Origin: Cordilura impudica
Lineage: Eukaryota > Arthropoda > Insecta > Diptera > Scathophagidae
Direction: 5' to 3'
DNA: 64,000 nt
Assembly: GCA_963682025.1 (NCBI GenBank)
Contig: OY821517.1
Span: 233,189,326-233,253,325, forward strand
Below, piece after piece: positions 44,153 to 54,450 of this stretch. Numbering within the stretch: the first letter of the stretch is position 1; the number at the start of each line of letters is the position of its first letter. The notes beneath the pieces were generated by a model that was not told the origin of the DNA, did not search any database, and was given only the letters and a program-made list of their open reading frames with translations. Both the position numbers and the translations under genes were made by a program.

Positions 44153-44427
44153 CCCTTGCCGTAAAGAAAAATCATACAATTTTATGTATAAATTTGGGTG
44201 ATTTTTATAACATAGTAAAAAATATAATGATGTATGACGTAATATAATATGACAAAGTGTATACATATTTTTTTTTGTGTGATAAGTCTAAAATAAATTA
44301 AGTTCTTATCATAATTAATTAAATATATTAAGCAATATGTTTAATAATTTTGTTTTTAAGTTTAACAATCTTAATTAAATTTTTATTCATTAAATTAATT
44401 TAATAATTTAATTAAAAGTTTTTCTTT

Positions 44428-45047
44428 TTATGCAACAAATTTCTTTAACATATTTTTATGGAATAATTTATCTTTATTATTTGAGATTTCAATTAATACG
44501 TTTGGTTCATTTATATCTAATATTTTGAATGGACCTTTATATGGAGGTACATGTTTTCGTCTATTTTCTACCTTAACTAGCACTAAGTCTCTTATTTTAA
44601 GTTCTATATTGTGTTGTTTTTCTTTGGATTCTATTTTTGTCTTATTCTTTACTTCTAAAATTATTTTTCTTGCCTTCTGTAATGAATAATGCAATCTAGT
44701 TTTTAATTCATTCACACAATTATCAAGATCATAAATTCCCTTAACATTTTCTAACTCTTCGCCTGGTAATCGAGGAAGTTTACCAAATACTAATTCATAT
44801 GGAGAATATTCCGTATCAACGTGTGGGGTTGTGTTGCAGGCAAAGTGAAATATAGTATCCAAATGTGCCAATCATCATTTTCCACGAAATTTAAGAAATA
44901 TTCATTAATCACGCGATGGTCATGATGGTAGGGTGTAGAAAAATTTTGTTTTATTCCTAATAATGTACAAATTTCCTTTGTCAGTTCATTAGTAAATTCC
45001 GTACCTCTATCCGTTTTGAGAATTTTAAACAGTCCATATTTGATTGT
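44428..45047 (-). pseudogene. pol: Element D integrase, deleted
   Basis: Minus strand from 45,047: YGLFKILKTDRGTEFTNELT holds the second catalytic Asp. Next come CTLLGIKQNFSTPYHH and, directly, HRVINEYFLNF, so the stretch with the catalytic Glu (QTIGSLERN in element A) is missing. The C-terminal frame 44,871-44,428 (STEYSPYELVFGKLPRLPGE region, DLVLVKVENRRKHVPPYKGP) is close to that of A. The zinc-binding module and first Asp are also lost by a deletion that joins RNase H to mid-integrase at about 45,048. Confidence 0.85.
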
Positions 45048-45560
45048 TTTTCATCGATTTGAGAAGGAATCATTTTCTTCGGTATATTTGAATCTAGTTC
45101 AATGCGTGACAGTGCGTCAGCGTTTGTGTTATTGGAACCTTTCTTGTATATTATTTCAAAATCATATTCAGACAATTCAAGTCTGATTCTAGTCAATTTG
45201 GAAGATGGGTTTTTGTGTGTAAATAATGCTATAAGTGGTCTATGGTCAGTGATCACGATGAATTTTCTCCCATATAGGTAAGGTCTAAAAAATTGTATAC
45301 CAAAATATATTCCTAGCAATTCTTTTTCAATCACTGATTTGTTTTTTTCATGTCTATTTAATGTTCTTCTAGCATATGATATTGGTAAATCATTTCCAAT
45401 TTCGCCTTGTGATAATATTGCTCCTAATGCTGTTCCTGATGCATCAGTTGTAAGAACAAATGGTTTTTCAAAGTCTGGATATATTAGTACTGGGGGTGTC
45501 ATTAATTTTGTTCGTAATTTATCGAATGCTGTTTGACACTCAGTTGTCCATTTAAAAATT
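45048..45560 (-). pseudogene. pol: Element D RNase H
   Basis: PVLIYPDFEKPFVLTTDASG, TALGAILSQGEIG, KSVIEKELLGIYFGIQFFRP, VITDHRPLIALF and NTNADALSRIELD give the ordered gypsy RNase H motifs. The sequence runs into integrase at a deletion junction at about 45,048. The domain itself appears open. Confidence 0.9.
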
Positions 45561-46711
45561 GTATTCTTCTTCAGAAGTGAGTTAAGACATGAGAAATATT
45601 TGCAAAGTTTTCAATAAATCGTCAGTAGTAATTACAGAATGCTACAAACTGTCTGACTTCAACCGCATTCTTTGGGATAGGATAGTTCTCGGTCACTTTG
45701 TACTTTGATGGATCGGGTTTTACGCCATCTTTTGTGATTAAGTGTCCCAAATATACTACTTCTGATCTGAGAAAACAACATTTCTCAGCATTTAGTTTTA
45801 AATTGTAGTGCTTAAGTCTCTCGAATACTCTAATAAGATTTTCGTTATGGTGTCTTAAATTACAACCAAAAACAATAACGTCGTCAACATATAAAAATGC
45901 TTCCGATTCTAAACCAAATAATGCTATTGTTAACATTCTTTGAAAGCTGTTGGAGGATATTTTTAATCAAATGGTAGTCTGGTGTATTGATAATGACCAC
46001 TAGGTGTAGAAAATGCTGTCACTGGTCTGGAATGTTCATGTAGACTTATTTGGTGAAATGAACTAGTCATATCCAAAGTGGAGTAATATTTAGCTTTTTC
46101 CAAGTTAATCTAAGATATCCAATCTTGTTATTGGAAATTTATCTTTTACTATCTTATCTTTTAGTTTCCTGTAATCGACTACTAATCGCCATTTCTTTAT
46201 ATCCTCTTGCCCTTTTTTTGGTACTAACAACAATGGTGCGTTGTATGGGCTGTGCGATGGTTTGATAATATTTTCATTCAATAATTTCTCTACCTGGTTG
46301 TTAATCTCGTTTGTTTGAGTTTGTGGTAAACGATAGTTCTTTATATAAACTGGTGTTTTATCATTTAAGTGTATATTTTGTTCATAAAAATTGTTTGTCG
46401 TCAAGTGTTCTCCTTCTAAGTGAAATATTGACTGATATTTTCTTATTATTTTTATTATTTCATTTCTATCTACGTTATTAATTTCATTTAGATTTATTGT
46501 TTCCAACAATTTAGCAATTCGTTCTTTTGAAACATGTTCATTGTCTCGTTGTAATGGTGCAATAATGTCATATTTTCTTAATGGAATGGTGTTGAATTTA
46601 AGATCAGATATATGTACTGGGTATTCTTGAGTATTAAGTATTAAGTTGGCTATAAAAATTTCTTTCATCACTTCATGGCTACATATGACTTTGTCCTCTT
46701 TTTTTTTCATA
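45561..46711 (-). pseudogene. pol: Element D reverse transcriptase
   Basis: 46,710-46,105 holds the N-terminal half: NNQVEKLLNENIIKPSHSPY, APLLLVPKK, KWRLVVDYRKLKDKIVKDKF. 45,936-45,622 holds the catalytic AFLYVDDVIVFG and YLGHLITKDGVKPDPSKYKV. The stretch between (46,104-45,937) encodes the LDMTSSFHQI-like and PFD region in shifted frames. Two or more frameshifts; YVDD is intact. Confidence 0.9.
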
Positions 46712-46766
46712 TTAATTGGTAAAAATTACTTCACTTCTTGGTGGTACAATAATATTAATATTAATC

Positions 46767-46944
46767 TTTTTTTTTTTTTTTAAGCCTAGTTCCGCGAAGC
46801 CAAGTGGCTTGTCTGCAGATTCTAATTTGGCTAGTTTTTTTTGCTTTTTTTTTTTGCAGCGACAGACCAAAGCCTCTGGTGGGAATCGAACCCACGACCC
46901 CCGCATGATAGGCGAGCACGCTACCTACTCACCTACCGGGGCGC
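46767..46944 (-). mobile_element. tRNA-derived SINE in element D
   Basis: Minus strand: GCGCCCCGGTAGGTGAGTAG at the 5' end, with an A-box-like TAGGTGAGTAGG and an exact B-box GGTTCGATTCCC at about 46,893-46,882, then a 3' body (GCTTTGGTCTGTCGCTGC and GCCACTTGGCTTCGCGGAAC) and poly-A with an ATTAAT tail (46,780-46,755). It separates the protease and RT coding parts of D. No clear target duplication. Confidence 0.8.
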
Positions 46945-47288
46945 TTCATAACATTATTCTCTATAGGTAGAATTATCTTCTCATGATCCAAATAGAAACT
47001 TAAGGTGCATGTGTCATAATCTATAATGCAACCGTTTTTACACAAAAAATCTCTCCCTAAAATTCCATCTGTATTTATTGGAAAATCCATTGAAACTAAT
47101 TGAACCCTATGTTCTATTATGCTATTTTCCAATGCAATTCTGATATTTGTAGACCCGATTGACTCTATTGTTTTATCATTAATTCCAATTAAATTGCAAT
47201 AATCATTTCTATTTTCTATGTGGTTTGGTAATTTGTCTCCTGTGTCTATCAAGAATGTTAGTTTTTCACAGGCTTTTTCTTTGGACAA
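46945..47288 (-). pseudogene. pol: Element D aspartic protease
   Basis: LTFLIDTGDKLPNHIENRND carries the DTG active site (about 47,253); MDFPINTDGILGRDFLCKNG and IIDYDTCTLSFYLDHEKIIL are the second half. The frame is open until the SINE at 46,944. Confidence 0.88.
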
Positions 47289-47329
47289 GTAGACAAAATT
47301 GTCGACTTTATTATTGATTGTATAGATTC

Positions 47330-48502
47330 TTAATGTTCCCCTTCCAGAGTTCCGTTTTGGATCTCCGGGGTTTCTCCGTTTCCCTGTTGATAAATTGTCT
47401 TAATATTTCTATTGTGATTGTTGTGATAATTCCTGTTGGTATTACTATTGTGATTTATATTCGTATTATTATATCTTCCGTTGTAGTTGTTGCTATTTCC
47501 ATTGTTCCTATTGTAATTTGTTTGGTTTCCGTTGTAATTATTGGGGTTTCTATTATAGTTTGACCGATTTCTATTGAAATTATGATTCAACTTGTTTCCG
47601 TTATCGGTTCTATTGAAAGTGTTATTATTTTTTCTATATCTGTCGTTATTGTTGTAACCCTTTGTGTGAAATATTCCGGCTGTATTCGACTGTGATACTA
47701 TTCTTTCTTGAGCTTGTGCGAGCGTTTTAGGTTGTGCTGATATTACTGCAATTCTAATATTCTCATGTAAACCCTCTTGAAAAGTTTGAAGTGCCAAGTT
47801 GTCATTTATCATCTTGACAGTATTACGTGAAATATCATTTAAATTTTCTCCTAAATCTCTGATCTGTACTAATGTTAATTCTGCAATTAATGTAACTAAT
47901 TTGTTTCTAAAGTTTGAAACATTATTTTTCTGTCTTAAATTTCTAATTTCAGCATTAATATTATTGGCTGTATTTGTTGATTTAAAATTTCTAGTTAATG
48001 ACTCTTTTAGCGATTCATATGAAGTTGGTATAGCATCAGCTATAAGTATGTCCCTAACCTTATCATTCAATTTCATTGCCATAACATATTTAATTAGTTT
48101 CCCTTTTGCTTCGTCTTTCAATTCAGAATGAACTAATTCGACTATTGATAAAAAAGATTCGAGATGTTTTGGTTCGCCATCGAAAACTGGAATAGTATTC
48201 GAGGCTTCCTTAGCATCGAAATTTGAGGTTTTGAATTCTGTTTTACTACAAGTTTGTGGACTATTTTCCGAATCACTATGTTCTTTTAATAATAGTAATG
48301 CGGTTTTCTTAAGTTCTCTAAATTCTATGATTTTATTTTCTCTTGCTGGGTTTGATAAGTGTCCAGCTAAACTACCGAATTTGTTACTAAGTTTTTCGAT
48401 CAAATCTAATTTTTCTTCTACAGTTTCCTTTGTGTATTTTCTTCCCTTGGATTTTCTAGCGTTTGTAATTAGTTGTTTTAGTTCTTCTATTATAGGCTCC
48501 AT
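47330..48502 (-). CDS. gag: Element D Gag (390 codons)
   Basis: Starts MEPIIEELKQLITNARKSKG and carries the capsid-like region NTIPVFDGEPKHLESFLSIV with KESLTRNFKSTNTANNINAE. The C terminus is a long Asn/Tyr/Arg-rich tract (NRNPNNYNGNQTNYNRN) in place of zinc knuckles. It lies about 180 bases downstream of the small membrane ORF. It would form the particle; the frame looks intact. Confidence 0.85.
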   Translation of the reverse strand: MEPIIEELKQLITNARKSKGRKYTKETVEEKLDLIEKLSNKFGSLAGHLSNPARENKIIEFRELKKTALLLLKEHSDSENSPQTCSKTEFKTSNFDAKEASNTIPVFDGEPKHLESFLSIVELVHSELKDEAKGKLIKYVMAMKLNDKVRDILIADAIPTSYESLKESLTRNFKSTNTANNINAEIRNLRQKNNVSNFRNKLVTLIAELTLVQIRDLGENLNDISRNTVKMINDNLALQTFQEGLHENIRIAVISAQPKTLAQAQERIVSQSNTAGIFHTKGYNNNDRYRKNNNTFNRTDNGNKLNHNFNRNRSNYNRNPNNYNGNQTNYNRNNGNSNNYNGRYNNTNINHNSNTNRNYHNNHNRNIKTIYQQGNGETPEIQNGTLEGEH

Positions 48503-48685
48503 TCAAAATAGTAAATTAAAATAATTTTTAATGATTTTATTCTATATATATTTTCATTTGTTATATGGAAAAGTATTAATTATTTATTTTTGGAAATTTT
48601 GCTTAATTAATGGTAATATTTAAAGTGGTGTATATATATTGCAAAAAAAATTTTTGTTGAATTTTCCTTAAAAATATAGTGAAAT

Positions 48686-48865
48686 TTATACGTTTTGTAC
48701 AGAGTTATTGGCTACCTCTTTCTTTATGTAATTTTTCATTAATTTCCACAATGCTAATAAAATTAATATTACTAATAAAATTGTTATTATTTCTATACTT
48801 ATTTTATTGTTGTTTACAGCGTATACATGTGCATTGCCTTCAATTTTGGCATCTGCAATACCCAT
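48686..48865 (-). CDS. Small membrane protein upstream of gag, element D (59 aa)
   Basis: MGIADAKIEGNAHVYAVNNN is followed by KISIEIITILLVILILLALW (one membrane span) and KLMKNYIKKEVANNSVQNV, a basic tail ending at the stop. The ORF is in the 5' leader, and its design matches the ORFs of elements A and C. The MG start could be N-myristoylated, but that is a guess. It is intact here. Confidence 0.6.
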   Translation of the reverse strand: MGIADAKIEGNAHVYAVNNNKISIEIITILLVILILLALWKLMKNYIKKEVANNSVQNV

Positions 48866-49198
48866 GTCCTCTTCGAATATTTTCCTATGCTTGTACCTTG
48901 GAATATGAAATTGGTGTTGGTGTATCTACCGTTGTATTAAGAATTATTTTAATGGTGTTCTGAACACAAAAAAATCTGAATGGATTATATTTTACTAGTC
49001 CGTGAGATTATATTAAATTTGTTCTGGATCCTTTGCAAAATTGATTTTAATTTAGTGTAGCATTTTTTCTTTTATAATTTTAGCAAGATTGCTTTCTTCA
49101 AAATTCTCAATTTAAGTAAGTATATAAAGTTTGTTTTTGGTGACCGGATGTTTATTTCTTTTCCTGAAATAAAAACAGTATCCTTCACAAAATGGACG
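48866..49198 (-). other. 5' leader of element D, primer site missing
   Basis: No gene. The expected primer site next to the LTR is absent, and the sequence next to AAAATGGACGG is unrelated to that in the 3' LTR. Confidence 0.5.
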
Positions 49199-49687
49199 GA
49201 TGATTGAAGAAAAAGGATTATTGTTTGACGGTACGTTTGAAGAAGGATTTTAAAGTGATTATTCAATTTATGGAGTTTTACTTTATTCATTATAAGGATA
49301 TTTAAAGAGTGTCCTATCAAAAAGAGAATGGTTTTAAGTATTTACTAAGCACTTCTGCCGATATTAGACGAGCATGTGAGTGCCCCTTTTTTGAATTATG
49401 AAAACAACCTTTAAGTTTGAGATATGCTTTCTTAATTAATTTTTATTGAATATTTACCATACTTATATACTAAAAATGTAATTATAAATATGCTGTGTAT
49501 TAATTATTATTGTCATAGCATATACGTCATAGCTTTGTGTTGTTTATTCATAAGTGTGCATACGTTTGCACATTATGCTTGCTGTTACCATCGAACATTG
49601 ACTTCGTTGGTATGTGCAAACGTTTGCATTCATGTTTATTATGATTGTCGCGTGTATAGTGACAATCATAATTGTGTATTCACTACA
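49199..49687 (-). repeat. 5' LTR of element D, 3' end truncated
   Basis: Matches 43,654-44,152 with about four substitutions and one small indel. It lacks the terminal TTTATTATTACA present in the 3' LTR. Confidence 0.9.
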
Positions 49688-49691
49688 ATCT

Positions 49692-49978
49692 ATCTCTTAC
49701 GTATAAGTATAATTATCTATCTCTTATGTAAATTATTCTTTGGTGTTTCACTAATTATTTTATGGGTTTGTGTAAATGTTTGAGTCACGCATAAAGTCAC
49801 AGTATTTTTACTTACTTGTTTTGTAGTTTCTTAAAGACAACAACTTAAACACTTTAGTGATTACAGTAAGTACTTTTACTTTATTAATTTAATATTCATA
49901 GGGACTCCTTGTCCTAAACTCTTCACAATGTTGATACTCAATTTTATTTTCTTAAATTACGAGTTATTGGATAAAAAT
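49692..49978. other. Non-coding flank of element D
   Basis: AT-rich; nothing recognised. Confidence 0.4.
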
Positions 49979-50395
49979 AAATTCACTTAGTTTGTTGAAT
50001 AATTCCACTTTAATCTCGGAACAAAATCCTTTACATTATTTGAACAATAAATTCACTTGTTTGTTGAATAATTTTACTTTTAATCTCGGAACAAAATCCT
50101 TTACATTATTTGAACAATAAATTCACTTGTTTGTTGAATAATTTACTTTTAATTTCGGAACAAAATCCTTTACATTATTTGAACAATAAATTCACTTGTT
50201 TTTTGGACAATTTTACTTTTAATTTTGGAACAAAATCCTTTAGATTATTTGAACAATAAATTCACTTGTTTGTTGAATAATTTACTTTTAATTTCGGGAT
50301 AAAATCCTTTACATTATTTGAACAATAAATTCACTTGTTTGTTGAACAATTTTACTTTTAATTTCGGAACAAATATTTTCTTAATTTATTTAACA
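49979..50395. repeat. 70-bp tandem repeat, six copies
   Basis: AAATTCACTTGTTTGTTGAA recurs at 49,979, 50,049, 50,119, 50,188, 50,258 and 50,327 (period 69-70), each followed by TTTCGGAACAAAATCC and TTACATTATTTGAACAAT. Confidence 0.95.
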
Positions 50396-51056
50396 AATTT
50401 ATTTTAATGGACAAATTGCCAACCTACTATGTAGGCCTGAGTAGTTATTACTGACTCACCAAATTTTTAATCACTAACTTAATATAGCCAAATCATAACT
50501 CTGCAGCAACATACGACCACCAACAAAAATGCTAGGGTAAACGAAACACATGTTTGCCATAAACAACCAGTCAAGTGCATTGCCTTTATTTCCCAATCGT
50601 AAATTGTGAAATCATAAGACAGTCTCAAGTGCAGGGACTTGAGAATTGTTTACGTTGTGGAATTGGGCAATCGATTGAAATGCACAGGAAACAAAAATAT
50701 AATATTACTGAAAGCAAAGGGGATTGGGACAGAAACAAAAAAATAAAAGATATGTTAATGGGTGTAATACGAGATTGTGGCATAAATAAAAATGTAGAAC
50801 AATAAGGGTTTTCACTCTTGGTAGTAAAGTACCCTTGTAACCCTTGTAAATGTCGTAGATACATATAGTAAAATTACTGCTATTTACAACACAACAACAA
50901 AATGTATGAAATTGAAATTTACTACGCTGTGTTAAAAGTACAAGGGTAAAAGCTATAGTACATCTACAAGACAACATTTACAAGACTGAAACAGCTGATT
51001 GTTGATCTGCCAAAACAATTGTTAATTTTTTTATTTTTCAGTTTGTGGTAAATGAA
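50396..51056. other. Non-coding with an imperfect inverted repeat
   Basis: 50,843-50,868 (CTTGTAAATGTCGTAGATAC) and 50,953-50,984 (inverse) form MITE-like arms around 80 bases. The open frame at 50,575-50,805 has no recognised family. Confidence 0.5.
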
Positions 51057-51542
51057 TCAAAATAATAATAAAAAAAATTTATCAAAATAATGAAAAGCCC
51101 CTTCTCCAGATGACCCGAGTCTGTATAGGACAATTGCTGACTGGTACTCAACTGGAAATTGTTCAGATGAATGGGGTTGGTTAAATTCTGTATCTCCAGA
51201 AATCATAGACACCAGTGTATGAAACTCAATTCGACTAACCTTCAGCATTTGCAAAAATCTGTTGTCATATAATTGGGTTAGGACATTTAGTGACCACTTC
51301 ATTGATTTTGGAACCGAATTCCAAGCTCCGCAGCGGTACACTTTACCTAAAATAATGTCATCAACTAATTCATCTAAAATGTGGTGAATGGCATCAAGTT
51401 GGGTGGTAGAATATTTATTTCTACAGAAATGAATGACGACATATTGGGTGGCTATAAATGTAGAGATGATTGCTAAACTAATTTGTTCACCATATTGAGC
51501 GGCATGAGTGTCGGACTGACCTGTGGCATGGAAGTGTGACAT
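51057..51542 (-). pseudogene. PIF/Harbinger transposase, N-terminal fragment
   Basis: The frame contains SVPKSMKWSLNVLTQLYDNR, FLQMLKVSRIEFHTLVSMIS and SEQFPVEYQSAIVLYRLGSS, which match the helical N-terminal region of HARBI1-like transposases (a helix-turn-helix followed by the A-L-x-RLG motif). The likeness stops after GSSGEGA near 51,105, so the DDE core is missing. The first 50 or so residues are unplaced. The family targets TWA sites and may have mobilised the MITEs in this window. Confidence 0.65.
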
Positions 51543-51920
51543 GCCTTAACTTGTATAAGACTAATTGTAGTTACTAAATAGTTAATAAAGCAGTCGGTAC
51601 ATGACAAACATCCAAGCAAGACGTCTTTATAACATGAAGTCAGGTGTAAAAATTTAAGTCAAGCTATATATCGAAGTCGAAAAGTAATGTCACAAATATT
51701 AAAATATTTTGAAAACTATGATATTTATAGGCTAGGCGATTTCTTGTTACTGATGTTTTGTTCTACCGTTTTATCCCGATTTTGACCAAACGTATATTAT
51801 TTTAAAGGTATTTCTTTTTAGCCATTTTGCAGATTTACAGATTTTTAAATTTTTTCCTTTATTTTGATTAAATTGCATTTAAAGTTGCTACTAACACATG
51901 CATAAAATTATACAATGCTA
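51543..51920. other. Non-coding
   Basis: No gene or repeat seen. Confidence 0.4.
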
Positions 51921-52335
51921 TCCCATCAAACCAAATGTTCCGATTTCGTAAAGAATACGTAACGACTGTCGGCAAAATCTTCCGATTTCGGAATCGAAAT
52001 ATTATCGATATCGTAACGATTTTCATATGGAAGGGTTGACATTACTTCGCAACGATATGTAGGTACGATTTCGTTTCGACATTTTTTAACGATTTCGTTA
52101 AAACAAAAACTTCCAATTTCGCAACCGAAATATTAGCGACTTCGTAACTATATGTAGGTACAAAATCGCAACGACATGGATGTACAATTTAGTTCAGACT
52201 TTCTTAACGATTGCGTAAAGAATTTTCTTCAACTTTTTAAAAAAAATTATTTTCATTCATTTTATTAATTCATTTAAAAAATAACATAGTATAATAATAT
52301 AAAAAAAATAATACAAGATAATATAATAATTTAAC

Positions 52336-54080
52336 TTAACTTTCGTTAGATGCTTTTCTTTTTAATGATTTTTGTTGTCGGTCCTTTGCGCTATTAAAAT
52401 ATTTCTTTATGTTGTCCACTATTTTTTCGTAGTTTGTCTGGCTATACTTGTTGATGCACGAATCTGAAAAAATTTGAAAAATTTAGTATTTGCTATTTAC
52501 TTTTATTGTGTGGTTACAACGTACCTTTAACAATAGTAATAAATTTAATATCCTTCACGGCAATGTTTTTGTTGACGCTTGTCCATGAAAATTTAAATGC
52601 AAAACTGTCATTACCGAATATTCCTTTTAAATTTTCAAAAGTAAATTTCTTTACGTCGTCCTTCGTCTGCTTACTAAACTTTGTGATCTATTCAAAAGAA
52701 AATTAAATTAATATAAGGTTATTTTTGTCTACAGCAAAAAGAAGATGAACTTACTAATTCTAATGCCATATCGCCGTCGTACACTAAACTTTTTTCAAAG
52801 GCCAACAAATCTTCTGTATTTTCAAATGGAAATTTGGGTAGTTTCTTAAACATATTATTTTGAGCCTCCAATGTCTTTAAGCTGTGTTCCATTGTCCGTT
52901 TTAGAGCAATAAACTCTTTTTCTTTTTATTTATTTATTTATTTATTAGTCTATGGAAATTTTTCCTTACAGACTATAAAAGTAACATACATAACATTTGT
53001 AAACATACATATATAAATTCGATCAAACATGTTTAAAAACAATTTAAAATTAAAAAATGCAAGCTAAATACTTATTACATATTATTTAGATAAAGTATTA
53101 TATTATATTAAGTTTAAACACAATTTACAATTGAAAATGGCTAGCTAAATATTTTTCACACATTATTTAAAGTATTATATCCCTCTTAATCAAATCGAAA
53201 CTTTTCTGAAAATCAATAATGTTATACAGTTGATTAAATTCTATACACAGCCGACGAAAAGGATCAGAGTTGGCATAATTTGTACGATAATACTTTACAA
53301 TTAGGAACTGAAAATACCGTGAACAGCGCTGTGAGGTATTAATATTGATTCTGCTAAGGAGAAATTCGGAATATATATTTCCATTTATCAAGTTGAACAA
53401 AAAAGTTATATTAAGCATACTTCTTCGGCTTTTAAGTGTTCCATTGTCCGTTTTAGAGCAATAAACTCTTCTGTAAAATGCTGATACATTTTGAAAGTTG
53501 TCTTCGCGAAGTTTGATTGGTATTTTGTTTGTTCTGATCTATTAATAATTTATTTTGGACCACCACTTGTTGTAACAAATCTTGTATACCTATTACTTTG
53601 AGAGCTACAAGTTAACACCACTTTCAGAATAAATAAAAAGTTTTGTTGTCTTACCTGATACCTGTTGTTCACTACATTGTTTGCTGTGGGTAGCTCCGTA
53701 TAAACTAGAATTTCGTTATCTGGAAGTTAAGAGAATATAATGATTAGTTAATATTATAATTGATATTCAAGGCAATACTTTACTGTAATTAATTTGATTC
53801 GACTTGTCCATCCGAAAGCAGCAAACATTTGGTGTTCAATATCTTCGAAATAAAGTTTTCGTTTTCAAGGCTTTGAACTTCTTTAGCAATAACATTAATT
53901 TCTTCACCTTTTAAAACAATTTTCGTAATGAAATATATTTTGTTGTTGACACAGCAACAATTATCTGGGGACGAACTGATAGTTTAAAGCTTTCGCAAAT
54001 TACGGTTTTCAAATTGTTTCCATTAAAGCGTTCTTTTAAAAGTGGATATTTTTTGCCAACAGTTCTTTTTTTAATCATGT
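52336..54080 (-). pseudogene. Multi-exon DUF4806-like gene in the TIR element
   Basis: Three 3' exons are joined by clean GT-AG introns: 52,755-52,920 (with MEHSLKTLEAQNNMFKKLPK and FPFENTEDLLAFEKSL), 52,525-52,687 (ITKFSKQTKDDVKKFTFENL, then FAFKFSWTSVNKNIAVKDIK) and 52,336-52,463 (SCINKYSQTNYEKIVDNIKK to stop). The order FPFxxxEDLLxFEKxL, a KFSWxxxxxxxxxKDIKF core and a terminal helix fits DUF4806, a domain frequent in insect proteins of unknown role. Upstream exons begin at an ATG near 54,080 (MIKKRTVGKKYPLLKERFNG) and need frame changes near 53,880 and 53,500. A truncated LINE splits the exon at 52,920. Confidence 0.7.
52920..53435 (-). mobile_element. 5'-truncated LINE with 35-bp target duplication
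   Basis: The 35-bp direct repeat starting GTGTTCCATTGTCCGTTTTA at 52,885 recurs at 53,436. The insert ends (minus strand) in a (TAAA)n tail (52,926-52,948). A frame at 53,418-53,167 (SRININTSQRCSRYFQFLIV and YYRTNYANSDPFRRLCIEFN) matches the last residues of Jockey-like RTs. Confidence 0.88.
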
Positions 54081-54450
54081 TAATAATTTTTCAATTATTC
54101 TATTTGATATTTGCGATAGAACGCAAGATCCTTTCTTCGCAAATTTTTTAATATTATAAGTATAATTCTCACACTTGAATGCGCTAAAGTTGTTTAATAT
54201 GTTTCTTTAAAACAATCTAAACACTTTTCACTGTTTTGTACTTACATATAACTCAGAATTTTATATTTTTTCAAAAAGATTTATTTCGACAAACTTTAAT
54301 TATAATTTATAAATAAATATAAAAAAGGAATTAACCGAGAAAATTTGCCAACGCTTTATATCAATTCAGACAAACTACCGAAATATCTTAACGAATTCGT
54401 TACGAGATGTCGGTAGTTTAGAAAAAGTCGGAACATTTGGTTTGGTGGGA

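Larger units (their letters stand above)
43641..49687 (-). mobile_element. Element D: 412/mdg1-like LTR retrotransposon, TSD ATCT
   Basis: LTRs at 43,641-44,152 and about 49,199-49,687 are near-identical. On the minus strand they begin TGTAGTGAAT; the 3' LTR ends TTATTACA. ATCT flanks both ends (43,637-43,640 and 49,688-49,691). The 5' LTR has lost its last dozen bases and the primer site. The interior gives a small membrane protein, Gag, protease, RT, RNase H and integrase, broken by frameshifts, a SINE and deletions in integrase. GGCAAGGG precedes the 3' LTR as a short polypurine tract. Confidence 0.9.
51921..54450. mobile_element. TIR-bounded element carrying a DUF4806-like gene
   Basis: The ends TCCCATCAAACCAAATGTTC and, inverted, GGAACATTTGGTTTGGTGGGA form a 24-bp TIR with one mismatch. 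Subterminal zones are rich in TCGTAACGA-type words (AACGATTTCGTTA, GATTTCGTAA, TTACGAGATGTCGG). The only gene within is the spliced DUF4806-like one; no transposase is visible, so the superfamily is unknown. A target duplication could not be set. Confidence 0.75.

Noticed and set aside
46860..46944. Possible functional tRNA gene on the minus strand
   Set aside because: The A- and B-boxes are present, but the acceptor stem does not close and a SINE body and poly-A follow, so it is a tRNA-derived SINE.
50575..50805. 76-codon plus ORF
   Set aside because: No recognisable domain; the surroundings are repeats, so I left it as unassigned sequence.
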